64,000 nucleotides of DNA from Hermatobates lingyangjiaoensis. Taxonomy: Eukaryota; Arthropoda; Insecta; Hemiptera; Hermatobatidae. Location of the stretch: the NCBI GenBank assembly GCA_026182355.1, contig JAPFBL010000049.1, positions 4,609,001-4,673,000 of the forward strand, in the 5' to 3' direction. The notes under the pieces are model-generated. The model searched no databases. It was not told the DNA's origin and saw only the letters and a program-made list of their open reading frames with translations. Of this stretch, positions 42,504-53,660 are shown one piece after another (the first letter of the stretch is position 1; each line of letters begins with the position of its first letter). The translations under genes were made by a program, and so were the position numbers.

Positions 42504-44240
42504 TACATGAAGAAATCTTTTCTGTCCTGCGTGAGAGCTCTTCTGTAAGTCTCAGCGACAAACCTTCCAGTAGACATTTCGTAGGAGAATCTCTCCTTCG
42601 CATATCTGGGACACTCCTCCAGGAAATGGGCTACAGTCTCCTGCGGGGCTCCACAGCAACAAGCCGGGCTATCTCGCCTCTTAAACCTGGCTAAGTATGC
42701 CCCGAAATCTCCATGCCCGCTGAGTACCTGCGCTAGCCAATGCTCAATTGGGAGGACAGGCATACGTATCCTGGCCTCCACGCTTGGTAGGAATTGATAG
42801 GTCCACCTACCAACTTGCCTGCCACAAACGCATTGCCCATTGCTTCAGCTGTATCTCCCTGTCCCCGACCTCTTCCGGAGAGTAGGCAATCCATCTAGGC
42901 TTGTACCCTCTCTTCAGGAAGAACAGCTCAACTCTGAGTTTCACCCTTATGCCAATGGGCATGCGTCCCGCCAAAACCTGTGTTGCCAGGGCAGAAGTCG
43001 TTCTGTATCCCTTGGTGACTGCCAAAAGTGCCCTGCGCTGGTGAGAGATCAGGGTCTTCCAGTGTCCTGAGTTCAGAACCGGTGCCCAAATTGGTGCTCC
43101 ATGCAGCATTATTGCCTCATAAATGGCACTATACAATAGACCCTGAACCGTCCTCCGATTCCCCAACTCGGCCCGGAGAGCCTACCAACACACATGAACT
43201 TTACTAAGGCTCTCCCTGCCACTTCGTTTATGTGCTTTGTAAAATTGAATCTCTCACCAATCATGACTCCCAAATACTTGACTTCTGACTTAAAACCAAT
43301 TCTGGTGCCCTCATAAAACACACGAGGCATGCTTCCTCTGTTGAGAGTCCCTTTTAACATCAGTCCAGAGCACTTACCAAGGGATAACTGCACCTTTGCG
43401 TAAGCGCACAATCTATTCACAATTGTCAGGGAGTGGTTGGCTCGCTCCTCTATTTCCCTCCTGGACTTGGCCCGTACTACCAGGACCAAATGGTCTACAT
43501 ATGCTATTGGCGTATGGCCGGCGTCCAGCAGTTCCACCAATAGAATCTCAAATAGGTCAGTCCACAGTACGGGACCCAACACCGACCCTTGTGGGCATCC
43601 TCTCAACCACTCTCCCGACGGCGCAGTTCTCAGTCCTGACGAACACAGTTCTGTTTTCGAAGTAGCTTCGTAGGAGCTCTTTCACGTTGCCCGAGACCCT
43701 CGACTCTATAACCTGCCTAAGAATTGCCGGTCGCCACGCGTGGTCAAAAGCGCCTTTTATGTCTAAAAATAGACCCACTACGTACTTGGACTCAGCTTCT
43801 GAGACTAGGCTGCTAAGCCTCCACAGAGCGTCATCAACGGACTTGCCACTCAGGGAACCAAATTGGCATCCGCTCTCGTTAGCCTGCAGGTGACTCGCTA
43901 ACGGGCCTAACATAAGTGTCTCAAGACACTTGCCCATGGACGGTAGCAGACATATGGACCTGTATGATGACGCCCTGGATGGGTGATTTATCGCCTCCTT
44001 TGACCAGCATGACGACATCAGCCTTCTTCCATGCTACCGGGAAGTACCCCAGTTTAAAACAGTCCCTGTAAATCTGCACAAGGCCATCCTCAATGACTGG
44101 GAAGGCTTTCTTGACGTATATGGGCTGGAGCTCGTCAGGACCAGGAGCCTTGAAATTACCCTGTCTGCTAAGGACGACCTTAGTGTGTCGGCTTGACTTG
44201 TGTCTAAATGTGGGTTGTAGCAAACCGGGACTTGCCGACG
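42492..44240 (-). pseudogene. R1-like LINE ORF2: RT and C-terminus, endonuclease deleted
   Basis: RT: LSRQGNFKAPGPDELQPIYVKKAFPVIE (43921-44319), SSYRSICLLPSMGKCLETLML, LFLDIKGAFDHAWRPA (motif A), RGCPQGSVLGPVLW (motif B), AYVDHLVLVV (motif C, second Asp changed to His), thumb, GYRTTSALATQVLAGRMPI, GHGDFGAYLARF and CCCGAPQETVAHFLEEC. ORF2 begins at 44269 with MAKVSILQCNVGKSRFATT, then within about 20 codons jumps to RT (junction near 44205), so the endonuclease is gone. Frameshifts near 42790, 43130, 43590 and 43960. Confidence 0.85.
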
Positions 44241-44255
44241 TTACACTGTAGAATA

Positions 44256-46100
44256 CTAACTTTGGCCATAATCTACTTTTTGTTCGTTGATACTTGTTTC
44301 TCTTTTCCTTATGGGGCAAAGTTTGTTAAACGCGGAGTGGCTCTTATGAGGCAGTCTAGCTCTTTTACAGTTGGCGCATCCAACTATACTCTTATCAGGG
44401 CAGGCACTGATAAGTGCATGATTTAGGGCACAATGGCCGCACGCGTCCTCTGAATTTCTACATCTTGGCGCAGTGTGGCCAAACCCCATGCATTTATAAC
44501 ATTGGCTAATTTCCTTAAAAACCCTAGTAGGGCACTTTTGCCAATTCAGTCTTATAAACCCTTTGTTTACAATCTCAGCGAACTTCTCTTTCTTGACAGC
44601 ACAAACCACTGTTTGATCGTTGCCAACTTTTCCAGGTATTCTGAAAAGCGGAGTGACATCCCCGTCGGCAAGTCCCAGATCACCATTTTCAGGCGAAACC
44701 TGTTCCATGAATTCACTAAAACTAATATCTTTAAGGACATTCCTTACCTGTATCCTTGGAGCCCTCGGTGAGATGTTGCGCACAGTGAAGCCACATCCCT
44801 TGGCCACTATAAAATCCTTTAACTTTTCGGATTCTTCTTTAGATTCAGCAATGATCACTACCCTCTGATCACCAGTCACCCTGATAGAATTAACCCTGGC
44901 GCCCACCTCATGAGGGTTAACACTCTTCAACAATTCGTCTTTACAAGCATCTCCTGAGCAATTTTCCTTCGATACTAATATTATATTCTCTCTGGGAGCG
45001 AGAGACATCTCCCTGAGTGACCGCATCCCAGAGGCAATTTTAGTATCCTTAGGTGCATTAGTGTTCTCACCAGGGGCCAGGTCAGGAGTAACCGCTTTGG
45101 CTGACTTTTTCTTCCTCCTCCTCTTTATCGCTTGGGTCCAATCGTCCGGTTCCTCACCAGAGGGTATGGTGCCCAGGAATCTCGGCTGACCGTCGAGAGA
45201 CACCTGCCCAGAGGAGTCCTTTATGGAGCTCTTACTAAGTTTCTCCGCGTTTGTAGGTTTCCTCACTGAGGGTTTTAACCCCGCCCCAACAGAGGACCCC
45301 ACACCTCTTATTTCACTTCTCACAGTGGAAATTACTTGCTCCTTAAAATCCCCAAGGGCAGATTTAATAACCTCCCCCGGGCGCACGCTCTCATTGTCGA
45401 CCCTCTTCATAGACTGCTGTGAGGCCATCTCGCATAGTCTATTTCCTGTAGCGACAATGTCAGCACTGGAATTCGAGATGGCTTCCACGATAATCTTCTT
45501 TACTTCGAGGAGGGGAGACTCCAAATAGGTAGTGACCTCACACTTCACCGTCTTTAAAAGATCCATTTTGAAATCCTCCAAGGACACATCCATCTCACCT
45601 CGCATTTTCTTTATAAGGAATCCGGTTCTTTGAGGCGCTCACCTTGGTAAGGCTCTCCCTCGGCCTTTTCTTAGTCTCTGACGTCCTTACAGTCTCCAAC
45701 AATTTTTTGAACAACATATTCTCGTCCTCCATAATAGCAACCTCCTCAGGGGAACTTAGTAGTTCTACTGGAAGTACGCTAGAGACCGACTCCGACCTCC
45801 GGGGGGTTAGGACGTGCGACTCCCTGCCTCCAGTTATCACACATCTATCAGCAGAAACTCTCCTAATAGAGGAGGGGGCAGAAGTTGGCTTCCTCTCGGA
45901 ACTTTGTCTCAGAAATTTCCCGTCGGGTCCCTTAGGTCGAGACGGCGGCTTCTTCCTCTCCAGGCAACCAGAGGGGGAGACTTTCGAAGACCCAAGGTCC
46001 GAATCACCACCAGCAGGAACCTTCTTAGGGCTTCGTTTTTCATCTCTGAAACCTTCAGCCTTACGAGGAGATCTGGAACTAATCTCAAAAGATGTGACTT
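44256..46100 (-). pseudogene. R1-like LINE ORF1, nearly complete, three CCHC knuckles
   Basis: The best ORF1 in the window. 44256-45605 is one open frame: helical EMDVSLEDFKMDLLK, RFLGTIPSGEEPDDWTQAIKRRRKKK, LAPRENIILVSKE, PRIQVRNVLKDISFSEF, DVTPLFRI and KVGNDQTVVCAVK, then knuckles CYKCMGFGHTAPRC, CGHCALNHALISAC and CANCKRARLPHKSHSAFNKLC. The N-terminal part in other frames holds RPKGPDGKFLRQ and SETKKRPRESLTK (45595-46060). It binds element RNA in the RNP. The stop overlaps the ORF2 ATG (44269) by 14 nt in the +1 frame. Confidence 0.88.
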
Positions 46101-46454
46101 GAACTCCCGAACAAAATGGCGTTTATCCCAGCCCTGTAGCACCACCAGGAGATATATGCAAACAAAGAAAAGTCCAAAGGGCAAGATCGAAATTTTTTAG
46201 GATAGGGGTGGGGCCCAGAGGGCCCAGAAATACGGGAAACGATCAAGGAATGTGTGAGAGGAAAAAAGGACCTGACCAAGGAAAGGGTAACAGGGGTAGA
46301 AGTGGTGCTAAACGGCAAAACTCACTAGGAGTAGAAGTACCAGTCAACGCTTTGCTCACTACTTGACAAAACTTGGAATAAATCAGAAAAAAATCCGACA
46401 GCGGGGGTGTTCACAGAGAACCCCGAAGATCCAGGAGTCGCCGAACCCAGATCA
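46101..46454 (-). other. R1-like 5' UTR, fused at its 5' side to an endonuclease fragment
   Basis: Holds GGTGTTCACAGAGAACCCCGAAGATCCAGGAGTCGCC, similar to 61719-61752. At about 46455 it joins EN coding sequence of the next unit instead of a ribozyme module, so the start of this unit and the end of the next are deleted. Confidence 0.65.
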
Positions 46455-47426
46455 GTTCCGCGCACGACGAACTCCGGCACGCAACTGCCTCAGGTATACC
46501 ACGTTTCTCTTCATTTTGGTAAGGGTCTCTGACCACCAAGGCACTTTCCTGTGCCCCACACAACTGTAGCCATTGACCCTTACTGCTGTGTTATGGACCA
46601 GTTCCGTTATCACGCTGATCTTAAAGTCCAGCTCCTCTGGGGACTGAGCAATGATTGACAGGAAATCTGCTTGACTCTCGAATTGTGCTCCGAGCTCATT
46701 TGCGAAGCACCCCCAGTCAACACCCCTCACTCTCAATCTACTCGATATCGGCCTAGGTTTGCTAAAAGAAAGGGTGAGCACAATCGGGTTGTGATCCCCC
46801 AGGGGCATGTCGTCGTCCACCACCCTCCAGCCCATCACTTTTTCGTATATCTTATAAGTTACCGCCGTGGCATCTGTGCAGGACCTACCATTGGGGCCCT
46901 CAAAGGTAGGCCCGGACCCAGGATCGTTGACCACAATAAGGCCATGCCTCCGAAAGAGGTCGAGGACTTCATTCCCATCATTTGTTGCCCGGCCAGGGCC
47001 CCACGCCGTATGATGGGAATTGAAATCACCCATGACTACAATATCCAGCCCCTCTAGTCTGGTCAGGGCTCTATCCAGTACAGGCAGGGCACTTCCAATT
47101 TCCTCTCCATATTGCCTATAATAAGACATTAAGGCAAACTTAAATCCTGGTCCCTTAACTATACAGGTAGTGAGATATTTTTCTGAGGCCTGACTGACCC
47201 CACAGACTTCCAACTCGTCAACCAGGAACTTTATTGCAGTCAATGGGCGATTCCCATCTCCAACAACTAGTTTTCGTTTTAGACCGGTACCTTTGGCTGT
47301 GCTGTAATTCCATGGCTCCTGCAGAACTAAAACTGACGCGTTTAAGCTACTGCCCAAGGCCATAAGTTGTTTTGTCACATGTCTGGATTTTCCTACATTC
47401 TGTTGAATTATAATGACCCTATCCAT
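46455..47426 (-). pseudogene. R1-like LINE ORF2 endonuclease, 3'-truncated
   Basis: Open from MDRVIIIQQNVGKSRHV. APE motifs: QQNVGKS (Asn), LQEPWNYS (Glu), VMGDFNSHHTAWG (Asp/Asn/His) and PLGDHNPIV (Asp/His; Ser of the usual SDH is Gly in all copies here). It then runs into the linker RGVDWGCFANELGAQF and VPWWSETLTKMKRNVVYLRQL, and ends at the deletion to 5' UTR near 46490. The endonuclease itself is complete and open; RT is missing. The ATG overlaps the ORF1 stop by 8 nt. Confidence 0.85.
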
Positions 47427-48424
47427 TTATTTTAATTTTTCTTGCCCGTATCTCCCTCTTCCTTACTGGGCATGATCTCGTGTATGCCCCGTGATCATTA
47501 CAAGGAAGTCTCAATTTTTTACAGTTGGTGCATGTCAGTTTTGTCCTGTCAGGGCACTCCTTCGACTCGTGGTCACCTGCATAATGGACACTAATGGCAA
47601 CCTTGCTATGACACTTCGTTGCTACGTGACCAAAGGCCAAGCACTTAAAGCACTGGCTTACCTCATTATATATACTGATCGGGCAAACTTGCCAGTCGAT
47701 TCTTATGCTTTTAGTGTCTATAATCTTTTCAGCTTTCGTCCTGTTTACCGAGCACACTACAGTAATCTTTTCTCTATTCTTATTTCCAGTCTTAAACAGG
47801 GGTTTAATGTCACCTTCTTCTATTCCTTCGTAATTCATTACAATTTGTACTGCAAGCTTCTCGAAAGTAAGGTCTACTAGAACAGCTCTGATTTGAATCC
47901 TCGGATCCAGTGGCCTAACACTCCTTGCTTCCACTCCTTTATCCATTTTTGAAATAACTTCCTTAAGTTTAACGGCCTCCGTTTTTCCCATCACTAGCAA
48001 TGACAATATTTTCCCTGGGGGCTAGATAAATTTCCCTCAGGGAATTGGCCTTCACTGGTGTTCTAAGGTTTTGGGCCTCAGCCTTCTTTCTTTTCCTTTT
48101 CTTCTTTGCCCGACTCCACTCAGGTGGCTCCTCCCCCGCCGGTATAGAGCCCAAATATCTTGGCTGTACATTTTTTGGGGCATTCGCTACTATCTCGCTC
48201 GAACCACACGTTAAGGCCTCTGCAAACGTCTTTTTATGGTTAACCTCTGCTATTGGCCTCTCAGGATCTACTCTGGAGTTATGCGTTTTCTCCTCACTGA
48301 TTTCTTTTAACTCCTTCATCGTAGGGTCTATATTTGCCGCGATTTCTTTCCTTATTGTGCCCAACATATCAACTTTAAAGTCCTCTAATTGGGATCTCAT
48401 TTCTTCTCGCATTTTATTGGCCAA
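47419..48424 (-). pseudogene. R1-like LINE ORF1 with one frameshift and a broken second knuckle
   Basis: 48424-47969: MANKMREEMRSQLEDFKVDMLG, QPRYLGSIPAGEEPPEWSRAKKKRKRKK and EIYLAPRENIVIAS. After a frameshift near 47990: DPRIQIRAVLVDLTFEKLAVQI, EEGDIKPLF, IRIDWQVCPIS and knuckle 1 CFKCLAFGHVATKC. Knuckle 2 has lost both N-terminal Cys (AISVHYAGDHESKEC); knuckle 3 is CTNCKKLRLPCNDHGAYTRSC. Ends IKING just past the ORF2 ATG. Confidence 0.85.
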
Positions 48425-48550
48425 ATAAACCTCATAATCTATTGGTGAAGACCCATCCCTAAACTGATCAAAGTCTAAACCTGTTTTGATTTTAGCGTGC
48501 CTAAGCCTTATTAGGCTATATCACTTGAATCAAGACAGGCCGACGATCAG

Positions 48551-48628
48551 CGTGTAGCCCTTTAGTCACCCTCGGTCGAAATAAAAACTGAGGGCGTCCG
48601 AGGTGAACCTCGCGGAGGCGGGCACACG
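48551..48628 (-). ncRNA. Candidate HDV-like ribozyme module, copy 8 (lineage-1 type)
   Basis: P2-like: CGUGUGCCC (48620-48628) with GGGCUACACG (48551-48560), one bulge. P3/L3-like GCC-UCCGCGA-GGU. P4-like: CCCUC (48590-48594) with GAGGG (48569-48573). Joining segment UGACUAAAGG. Stem sequences differ from all other copies but still pair. Confidence 0.58.
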
Positions 48629-48661
48629 TTACTACGTCGCACATAAAGCTATTTGACTCTC

Positions 48662-49150
48662 GCAACAATACCTAAGGTCGGAAAAGATCGGAATGACAAT
48701 ACATTATGACCTAGGCATTATTATTACAAATCTTAAAACCTAATGAGCCCTGGGGTACTCAATATTCCTCCAGGATCGATCTTAACAACTAAAGACTAGA
48801 AGAAACGAAACTTTAATTATAAAAATAGCTATTCGTAATAACGACTTATAAGTATATACACAAAATCTAAGGACTCAGGGTACTCGATATTCCCCTGAGT
48901 ATAACTTAAATCTAATGACTAGGGGAAAAAAAAAACTAAAATACTAATACTAAAAACTAGGACTAAATACTATTGATCTTAGGGGTACATGGATATTCCC
49001 CCTAAGTAGAACTTAAGACTAACACAAGGCAAGGGACATATAAATAAACATAAAGAACATACACAATAAAAATAAACTAAAAAACAGAAAAGACTTAATG
49101 CAAAAGAAAGGCACGATAGGAAACGTGGAGCACGGAGCGCAACACAATCA
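48662..49150 (-). other. R1-like lineage-1 3' UTR with three conserved-loop hairpins
   Basis: Hairpins: CCTGG/CCAGG (48749-48774), ACTCAGGG/CCCTGAGT (48873-48900) and CTTAGGGG/CCCCTAAG (48978-49006). Loops TACTCAATATT, TACTCGATATT and TACATGGATATT. Spacing about 105-125 bp. No gene. Confidence 0.75.
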
Positions 49151-50343
49151 TTAGAGGGTCATTGTCCTCTTTATTTTACCAATATCAAAAATATATTTCA
49201 AAAAGCCGAAGTAATTTTTTTTGCTTAGAGCTGTCCTGTATAAAGTGGCAACAAAAGATCCGTGCGACATTTCATAATGAAATCTTAAACGACTATAGGC
49301 TTCACAGCTCTCCAGGATATGTGCAACAGACTCCACAGCAGTTCCACAATGGCAAGCAGCAGTATCCCGTAGGTGGAATCGATGTAGATATTCGCCAAAG
49401 TCTCCATGGCCAGTCAAAATCTGGGTTAACCAAAAAGAAGGAACAAAGTATTTCATTAACATTCTATTTCTCACCGACGGGTTAAATTTAAACGTCCAAC
49501 GTCCAGTACTGCCACCCTCCCATCTTCGCTGCCACATGGATAGGGCCCAATCGTAACACTGACTCTCCTTATCAGCAGGACTATTTTCATCATATATTAC
49601 CCAAAAAGGAGGCAAATTACGTTTGGCAAGGAATTTCTCAACACGCCATTTTAACACAATGTCGATAAGCATTTCACCAGCCACAACTTGTACCGCCAGG
49701 GCCGACACAGTTTTATAGCACTTAAGAACTTTGATTAGGGCCTTGCGTTGGCAAGATAGCAAGACCCTGGTCAACACCACACCTATGTCAGGGCCCCAAC
49801 AAGGGGCACCATACGACACTATAGATTTGAAGATTGCCCCATAGTAGAACCTACAGGTCCTAGAATCGGAACCCCATGTAGATGCAGAAATCCTTGATAC
49901 AGCCTCAAATGTAGCCAGAGCTCTCTCAGTCACTTGGCGTACATGAGTCTCAAAGCGAAAACCTTCGCTTACCAAAATGCCTAGGTATTTTACTTATGTT
50001 GAAAAATTAATTCTAGCCCCTTGGTAAAACACTCGTGGCATCGAGTTCCTAATAAATTTTCCTCTAAGCATCAAAGCTGCACATTTAGGGACAGAGGTCT
50101 GCTTTGCAATGGTCACACCATCTACCCATAATTCGCAAAGCAAGGGCAGCCTTAACCTCAATATCAGTTCTCGATCTTGTCGAGAAAAGGATCGCTAGAT
50201 CGTCAACAAAAGCTATGGGCTCAAAACCCTCCATTGATAATTCGAGCAAAACTGGTTCAAAGACAACAGCCCAGATCATCGGACCCAATACAGAGCCCTG
50301 GGGGCAACCACGTTCCGCAGCCCGAGACACACAACCATACCTG
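49151..50343 (-). pseudogene. R1-like LINE ORF2, RT C-terminal half (lineage 1)
   Basis: 50085-50343: NITTRARYGCVSRAAERGCPQGSVLGPMIW (motif B), AFVDDLAILF (motif C). 49151-49975: VSEGFRFETHVRQVTERALATF, YKTVSALAVQVVAGEMLIDIVLKWRVE, WLTQILTGHGDFGEYLHRF, CHCGTAVESVAHILESC, ending KIKRTMTL. Frame break near 50080-49980. Continues at 52357 across LINE C. Confidence 0.85.
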
Positions 50344-50360
50344 GCCCTGGTGGTAATATT
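50344..50360. repeat. 17-bp target duplication of LINE C, left
   Basis: GCCCTGGTGGTAATATT, identical to 52340-52356. Confidence 0.92.
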
Positions 50361-50446
50361 GTATGGCCAGCACCTACAAGCTGAATGGTTTTAGGACTAC
50401 CATACTGGTCTGTGACCTGGGTCGTCCCCACCGAAGGGGAAAAATG

Positions 50447-50534
50447 TACCTACCATAAAGGTAGGTATCAGTTACAAGGATTCTTCCCAATAAGAATCCT
50501 TACCCACTGGTAAGGGTCGGGGATCTAGCTCCCC
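50447..50534 (-). ncRNA. Three structured hairpins in LINE C 3' UTR
   Basis: HP1: TACCTACC/GGTAGGTA (50447-50454, 50460-50467). HP2: AGGATTCTT/AAGAATCCT (50477-50485, 50492-50500). HP3: GGGG/CCCC around ATCTAGCT (50519-50534). Same order as LINE D 16917-17008, with different stem bases. Confidence 0.6.
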
Positions 50535-51233
50535 TAGTTGCTATGCAGGCAACCACCCGAGAAGATACTACTCCTCACACAGCGACACATCACATACGAT
50601 CATATGTGTCTACTCAGCCTGAGTAAGAAAACCACAGCCACCACGAGTCCGTCCGCATGACGATGCATGGGTGATATCCTGCAAATTAGATAGAGAAGAA
50701 AAGTAAGAGCAAGTAAATGTAGGAAAAGAAACTAAAATCACCCATGGGCTTGGAAGCCTCGTCCCCGTGGTACCGATAGTATTTTAAGAGCACTCGGGTG
50801 GTACTCCGGACTTTGGTCCTACTGAACCTGCTATTGGGAGCAGGTATAGGTCAGTGGCCTTACAAATTAAAGGAAAATTAAAATGAAGATATAAAGTAAA
50901 GATAAAGATCAAAGTTAAAAGAAGAAATATTCTGGGAGGAAAAAAAAACATATACCAGGACGGGAGCCAGTCGAAAGTTACCCGGCAAAAATTTACCGGA
51001 AGCCCGGCGGGGGGCGGAGGGGGAGGTCATTCCCTCCTCTGCGACCCCTGCCCACCCCACCAGCGAAACCTCCAGCAGCCGCACCAAGACCAGAGAAACA
51101 CGGCAGAAGCAGGGAGGGCAAACCGCCCTCCCCCCCGCCTGCACCCGGCCAAGGAGTGCCCAAGCGCTCCCCGCACCAAAACAAAAAACCCCCAACGATG
51201 AACGATCCCGACACCGGTGACTTAATGTTCTTG
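50535..51233 (-). other. Remainder of LINE C 3' UTR, GC-rich island
   Basis: 50640-50800 matches LINE D 17010-17165 (CCCATGGGYTTGGA, GTACCGAWAGTATKTTAAGAGCACTCG). 50990-51220 is markedly GC-rich on an AT-rich background. No supported gene; small frames here lack family features. Confidence 0.55.
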
Positions 51234-52339
51234 TTAATAAACACAGGACATGAGTGGGTACAGTCTTATAAGATTTTGCTGCCTGAAGAGACTCACTCTG
51301 TATAACCTGTTAAAGTTTTGAATTGTGGAATTAGATATTCTATTGAACCAGACCTCTGAACTATATGCTACTATGTTCTCAACAATTGCTCTATGAGCTT
51401 CCATTAGCTGATTATGGGTTATACCCCATCTGTAACCTGCAACTGTTCTAAAAACACTAAACTTCTTTATCGCTTTTTGTCTTAAATCTTTTATGTGAAA
51501 TCTGAAATCCATGTTTCTATTTAATGTTATGCCCAGTAATTTAAGATTTTGTGAAAAATTTATTTTGTAATTATTAATTTTGAAAATTGGCTTTCGTTGA
51601 AGATTCCCTTTTAGCATAATTGCTTGGGATTTACTCGCTGAAATTATTAAACCTACTTTTAATGCCCAGTTATCAACAATGTTGAGCATAGTTCTTGCCT
51701 TATCCTCAAGTTTTCTGCGTGAGTCTTCTTCAATTAGAACAAAAATGTCATCAGCATATGCGATGAATTTATAATTAGAATTTTCAATTTCATAAAGGAG
51801 ATCGTCAATGTAAATATTCCAGAAAATAGGTGATAATGACGATCCTTGTGGACATCCTCTTGTCAATAAGTGGGAAACTTCTTCCTGATATCCTTTGAAT
51901 ATTACTCTTCGATGCGTTAAGTAACTACTGATGGTATTAATGACATTATTGTTACAGCCTTTATTCAATAATTTATTTAACAAAACTTCATGGCTTATTG
52001 TATTGAAAGCGTCACTGATATCCAAGGCAATTCCTGCAATTAATCGGTGTTCTGAGGAGTCTAAAAATTGAAATAATTTAAATAGTGCTTTTGTTGATGA
52101 CTGATTGCTTCTGAAGCCAAATTGTAAAGGGTGGATAGTTTCCTGATAATTTATGCTTGTCTCAATCTTCTTTCTTAGATAAACCTCAAAAACTTTTGCC
52201 ATGTTTGAAATCAATGAGATTGATTGGTCTTAGTTTGCCTGGTTGTTTTTTTGGAATGAGGATTACATTTGCGGACCTCCACACCTGAGGAAAATATCCC
52301 AACCGCAAACAATCATTGAAAATCGAAACGAGATGCGGT
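51234..52339 (-). pseudogene. LINE C reverse transcriptase, truncated at both ends
   Basis: Begins HLVSIFNDCLRLGYFPQVWRS, ILIPKKQPGKLRPINLI, then a small insertion/frameshift near 52205, SNMAKVFEVYLRKKIE, QFGFRSNQSSTKALF, AGIALDISDAFNTIS (motif A), RGCPQGSSLSPIFWN (motif B), FIAYADDIFVLI (motif C), thumb NLKLLGITLNRNMDF, ending FRQQNLIRLYPLMSCVY. The C-terminal CCHC tail of the clade is missing (internal deletion before the 3' UTR). Confidence 0.83.
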
Positions 52340-52356
52340 GCCCTGGTGGTAATATT
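52340..52356. repeat. 17-bp target duplication of LINE C, right
   Basis: GCCCTGGTGGTAATATT, identical to 50344-50360. Confidence 0.92.
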
Positions 52357-53545
52357 ACGATTACAAAAATAACTCATGACTAACTTTACAATGGCTGAGT
52401 TGTATTCATTTTCGATGAGCTCCTTAATTATGGCTGGTCGCCAAACATTGCCAAAGGCTCCTCTTATGTCCAAAAACAGTCCAACTATATAACGACCCTC
52501 CGTGCTAACTACGTAGGTTCCAAAGGGCATCGTCAGTGGAGCGCGCTTGTCTGGACCCATACTGTTGGCCAGTGCTATCCCTTCATATCTCCCCGCGATT
52601 GGCGCAAGCATCAAGGCTTCAAGGCACTTACCCATCACGGACAATAAACAGATAGGACGATATGAAGAGACAAGTGATGGGTCCCTTCCTTTGCCTTTGG
52701 TCAACATAAAAACATCCTCATGCTTCCATTCCACCGGAAAATACCCAATGCTATGGCACTCCCTATATATCTGTAAGAGGCTCTCACCAATCACTGGGAG
52801 TGCTTTTTTGATAATAATAGGAGGCAAGCCATCTGGTCCGGGGGCTTTATAATTGCCCTGTCTATTCAAGGCTAAACGAAGATCATCAATGTCCCAAGGG
52901 CATATTATTTCGTTCAAATCAAGAAGTAAACAGCCCTCCCTTGTAACTGTATGCTGAGGATCATCATCAGCTGTGTCATCTTGTGGGAAGTAGAAACTAA
53001 GTAAAGCATCAAGTCTAGCAACTGGGTCTGTGACTTGGATATCGCCCACAGTAATGTCAGATAACGCCCGTTCGACTCCCACTTTCCCAGAAACAATCTT
53101 GTATGGGAGACACCACGGGTCCATATTCGAAGTATTTGCGAAATTTCTCCAGCACACTCTCTTAACCTTCCTGCATACTCTAGAGTAGATTTTTCTTAGG
53201 GCGGCATATGAAGCATATTTCGTCGCTCTAACTCCCTGATCTGATGCCCTTTGGAAGACCCTCCTAGAGGCTGACACCTGAGTTTTGAGTTTAGCCAAAT
53301 CCCCGTTCCTCCATGGTACCTTTTTTGTGCGTGACCCAGAGAACCCATTAGCTTCCTTAGCAGAATTAACTATAATCTCGGTCAGAACCCGGACTTTAAA
53401 ATCGATGTCAGAAGCACTTTCGGCCTTAATTCTCAAAAAATCCCTGCAGGAGCTAAATTCATGCCCCAATGTGTTACAAAAAGAAATCCAATCAACCCCT
53501 CTATACTTTATAGTTTTAGCCATGGGTAACCCACGACCCGTTTTG
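52357..53545 (-). pseudogene. R1-like LINE ORF2: linker and RT N-terminal half, fused to 5' UTR
   Basis: From GRGLPMAKTIKYRGVDWISFCN (53545): linker KKVPWRNGDLAKLKTQVSASRRVF, CWRNFANTSNMDPWCLPYKIVSGKVG, RLALNRQGNYKAPGPDGLPPIIIKKALPVIG, SSYRPICLLSVMGKCLEALML, GLFLDIRGAFGNVWRPA (motif A) up to SYFCNRNITTRA, where LINE C sits. Upstream, the 5' UTR joins directly at GRGLPM, so ORF1 and the endonuclease are deleted. The frame is open over about 400 codons. Confidence 0.85.
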
Positions 53546-53605
53546 ATCTTCGCGTTCCTCGGCATTTTGTGCCATAACCGCTTAGTCAAGCCAGGCCGCC
53601 TTGTT

Positions 53606-53660
53606 GACAAGTTACCCTTTAGCCACCTCCATTGAACATGGAAGTGCCCAAGGGCACCTC
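53606..53660 (-). ncRNA. Partial ribozyme-like module, copy 9
   Basis: Keeps P4-like CUUCCAU/AUGGAG and the joining segment GGUGGCUAAAGGG. The 5' strand of P2 and P3 is lost. Confidence 0.45.

Larger units (their letters stand above)
50361..52339 (-). mobile_element. LINE C: R1-group non-LTR retrotransposon, 5'-truncated
   Basis: 1979 bp between exact 17-bp duplications, inside RT of an R1-like unit (SYFCNRNITTRAR). It starts mid-RT and ends in a structured 3' UTR related to that of LINE D. No poly-A tail; it ends in GTATGG on plus next to the duplication. Confidence 0.9.

Noticed and set aside
50993..51244. Gly-rich small protein in the GC-rich island
   Set aside because: Compositional artefact in a LINE 3' UTR.
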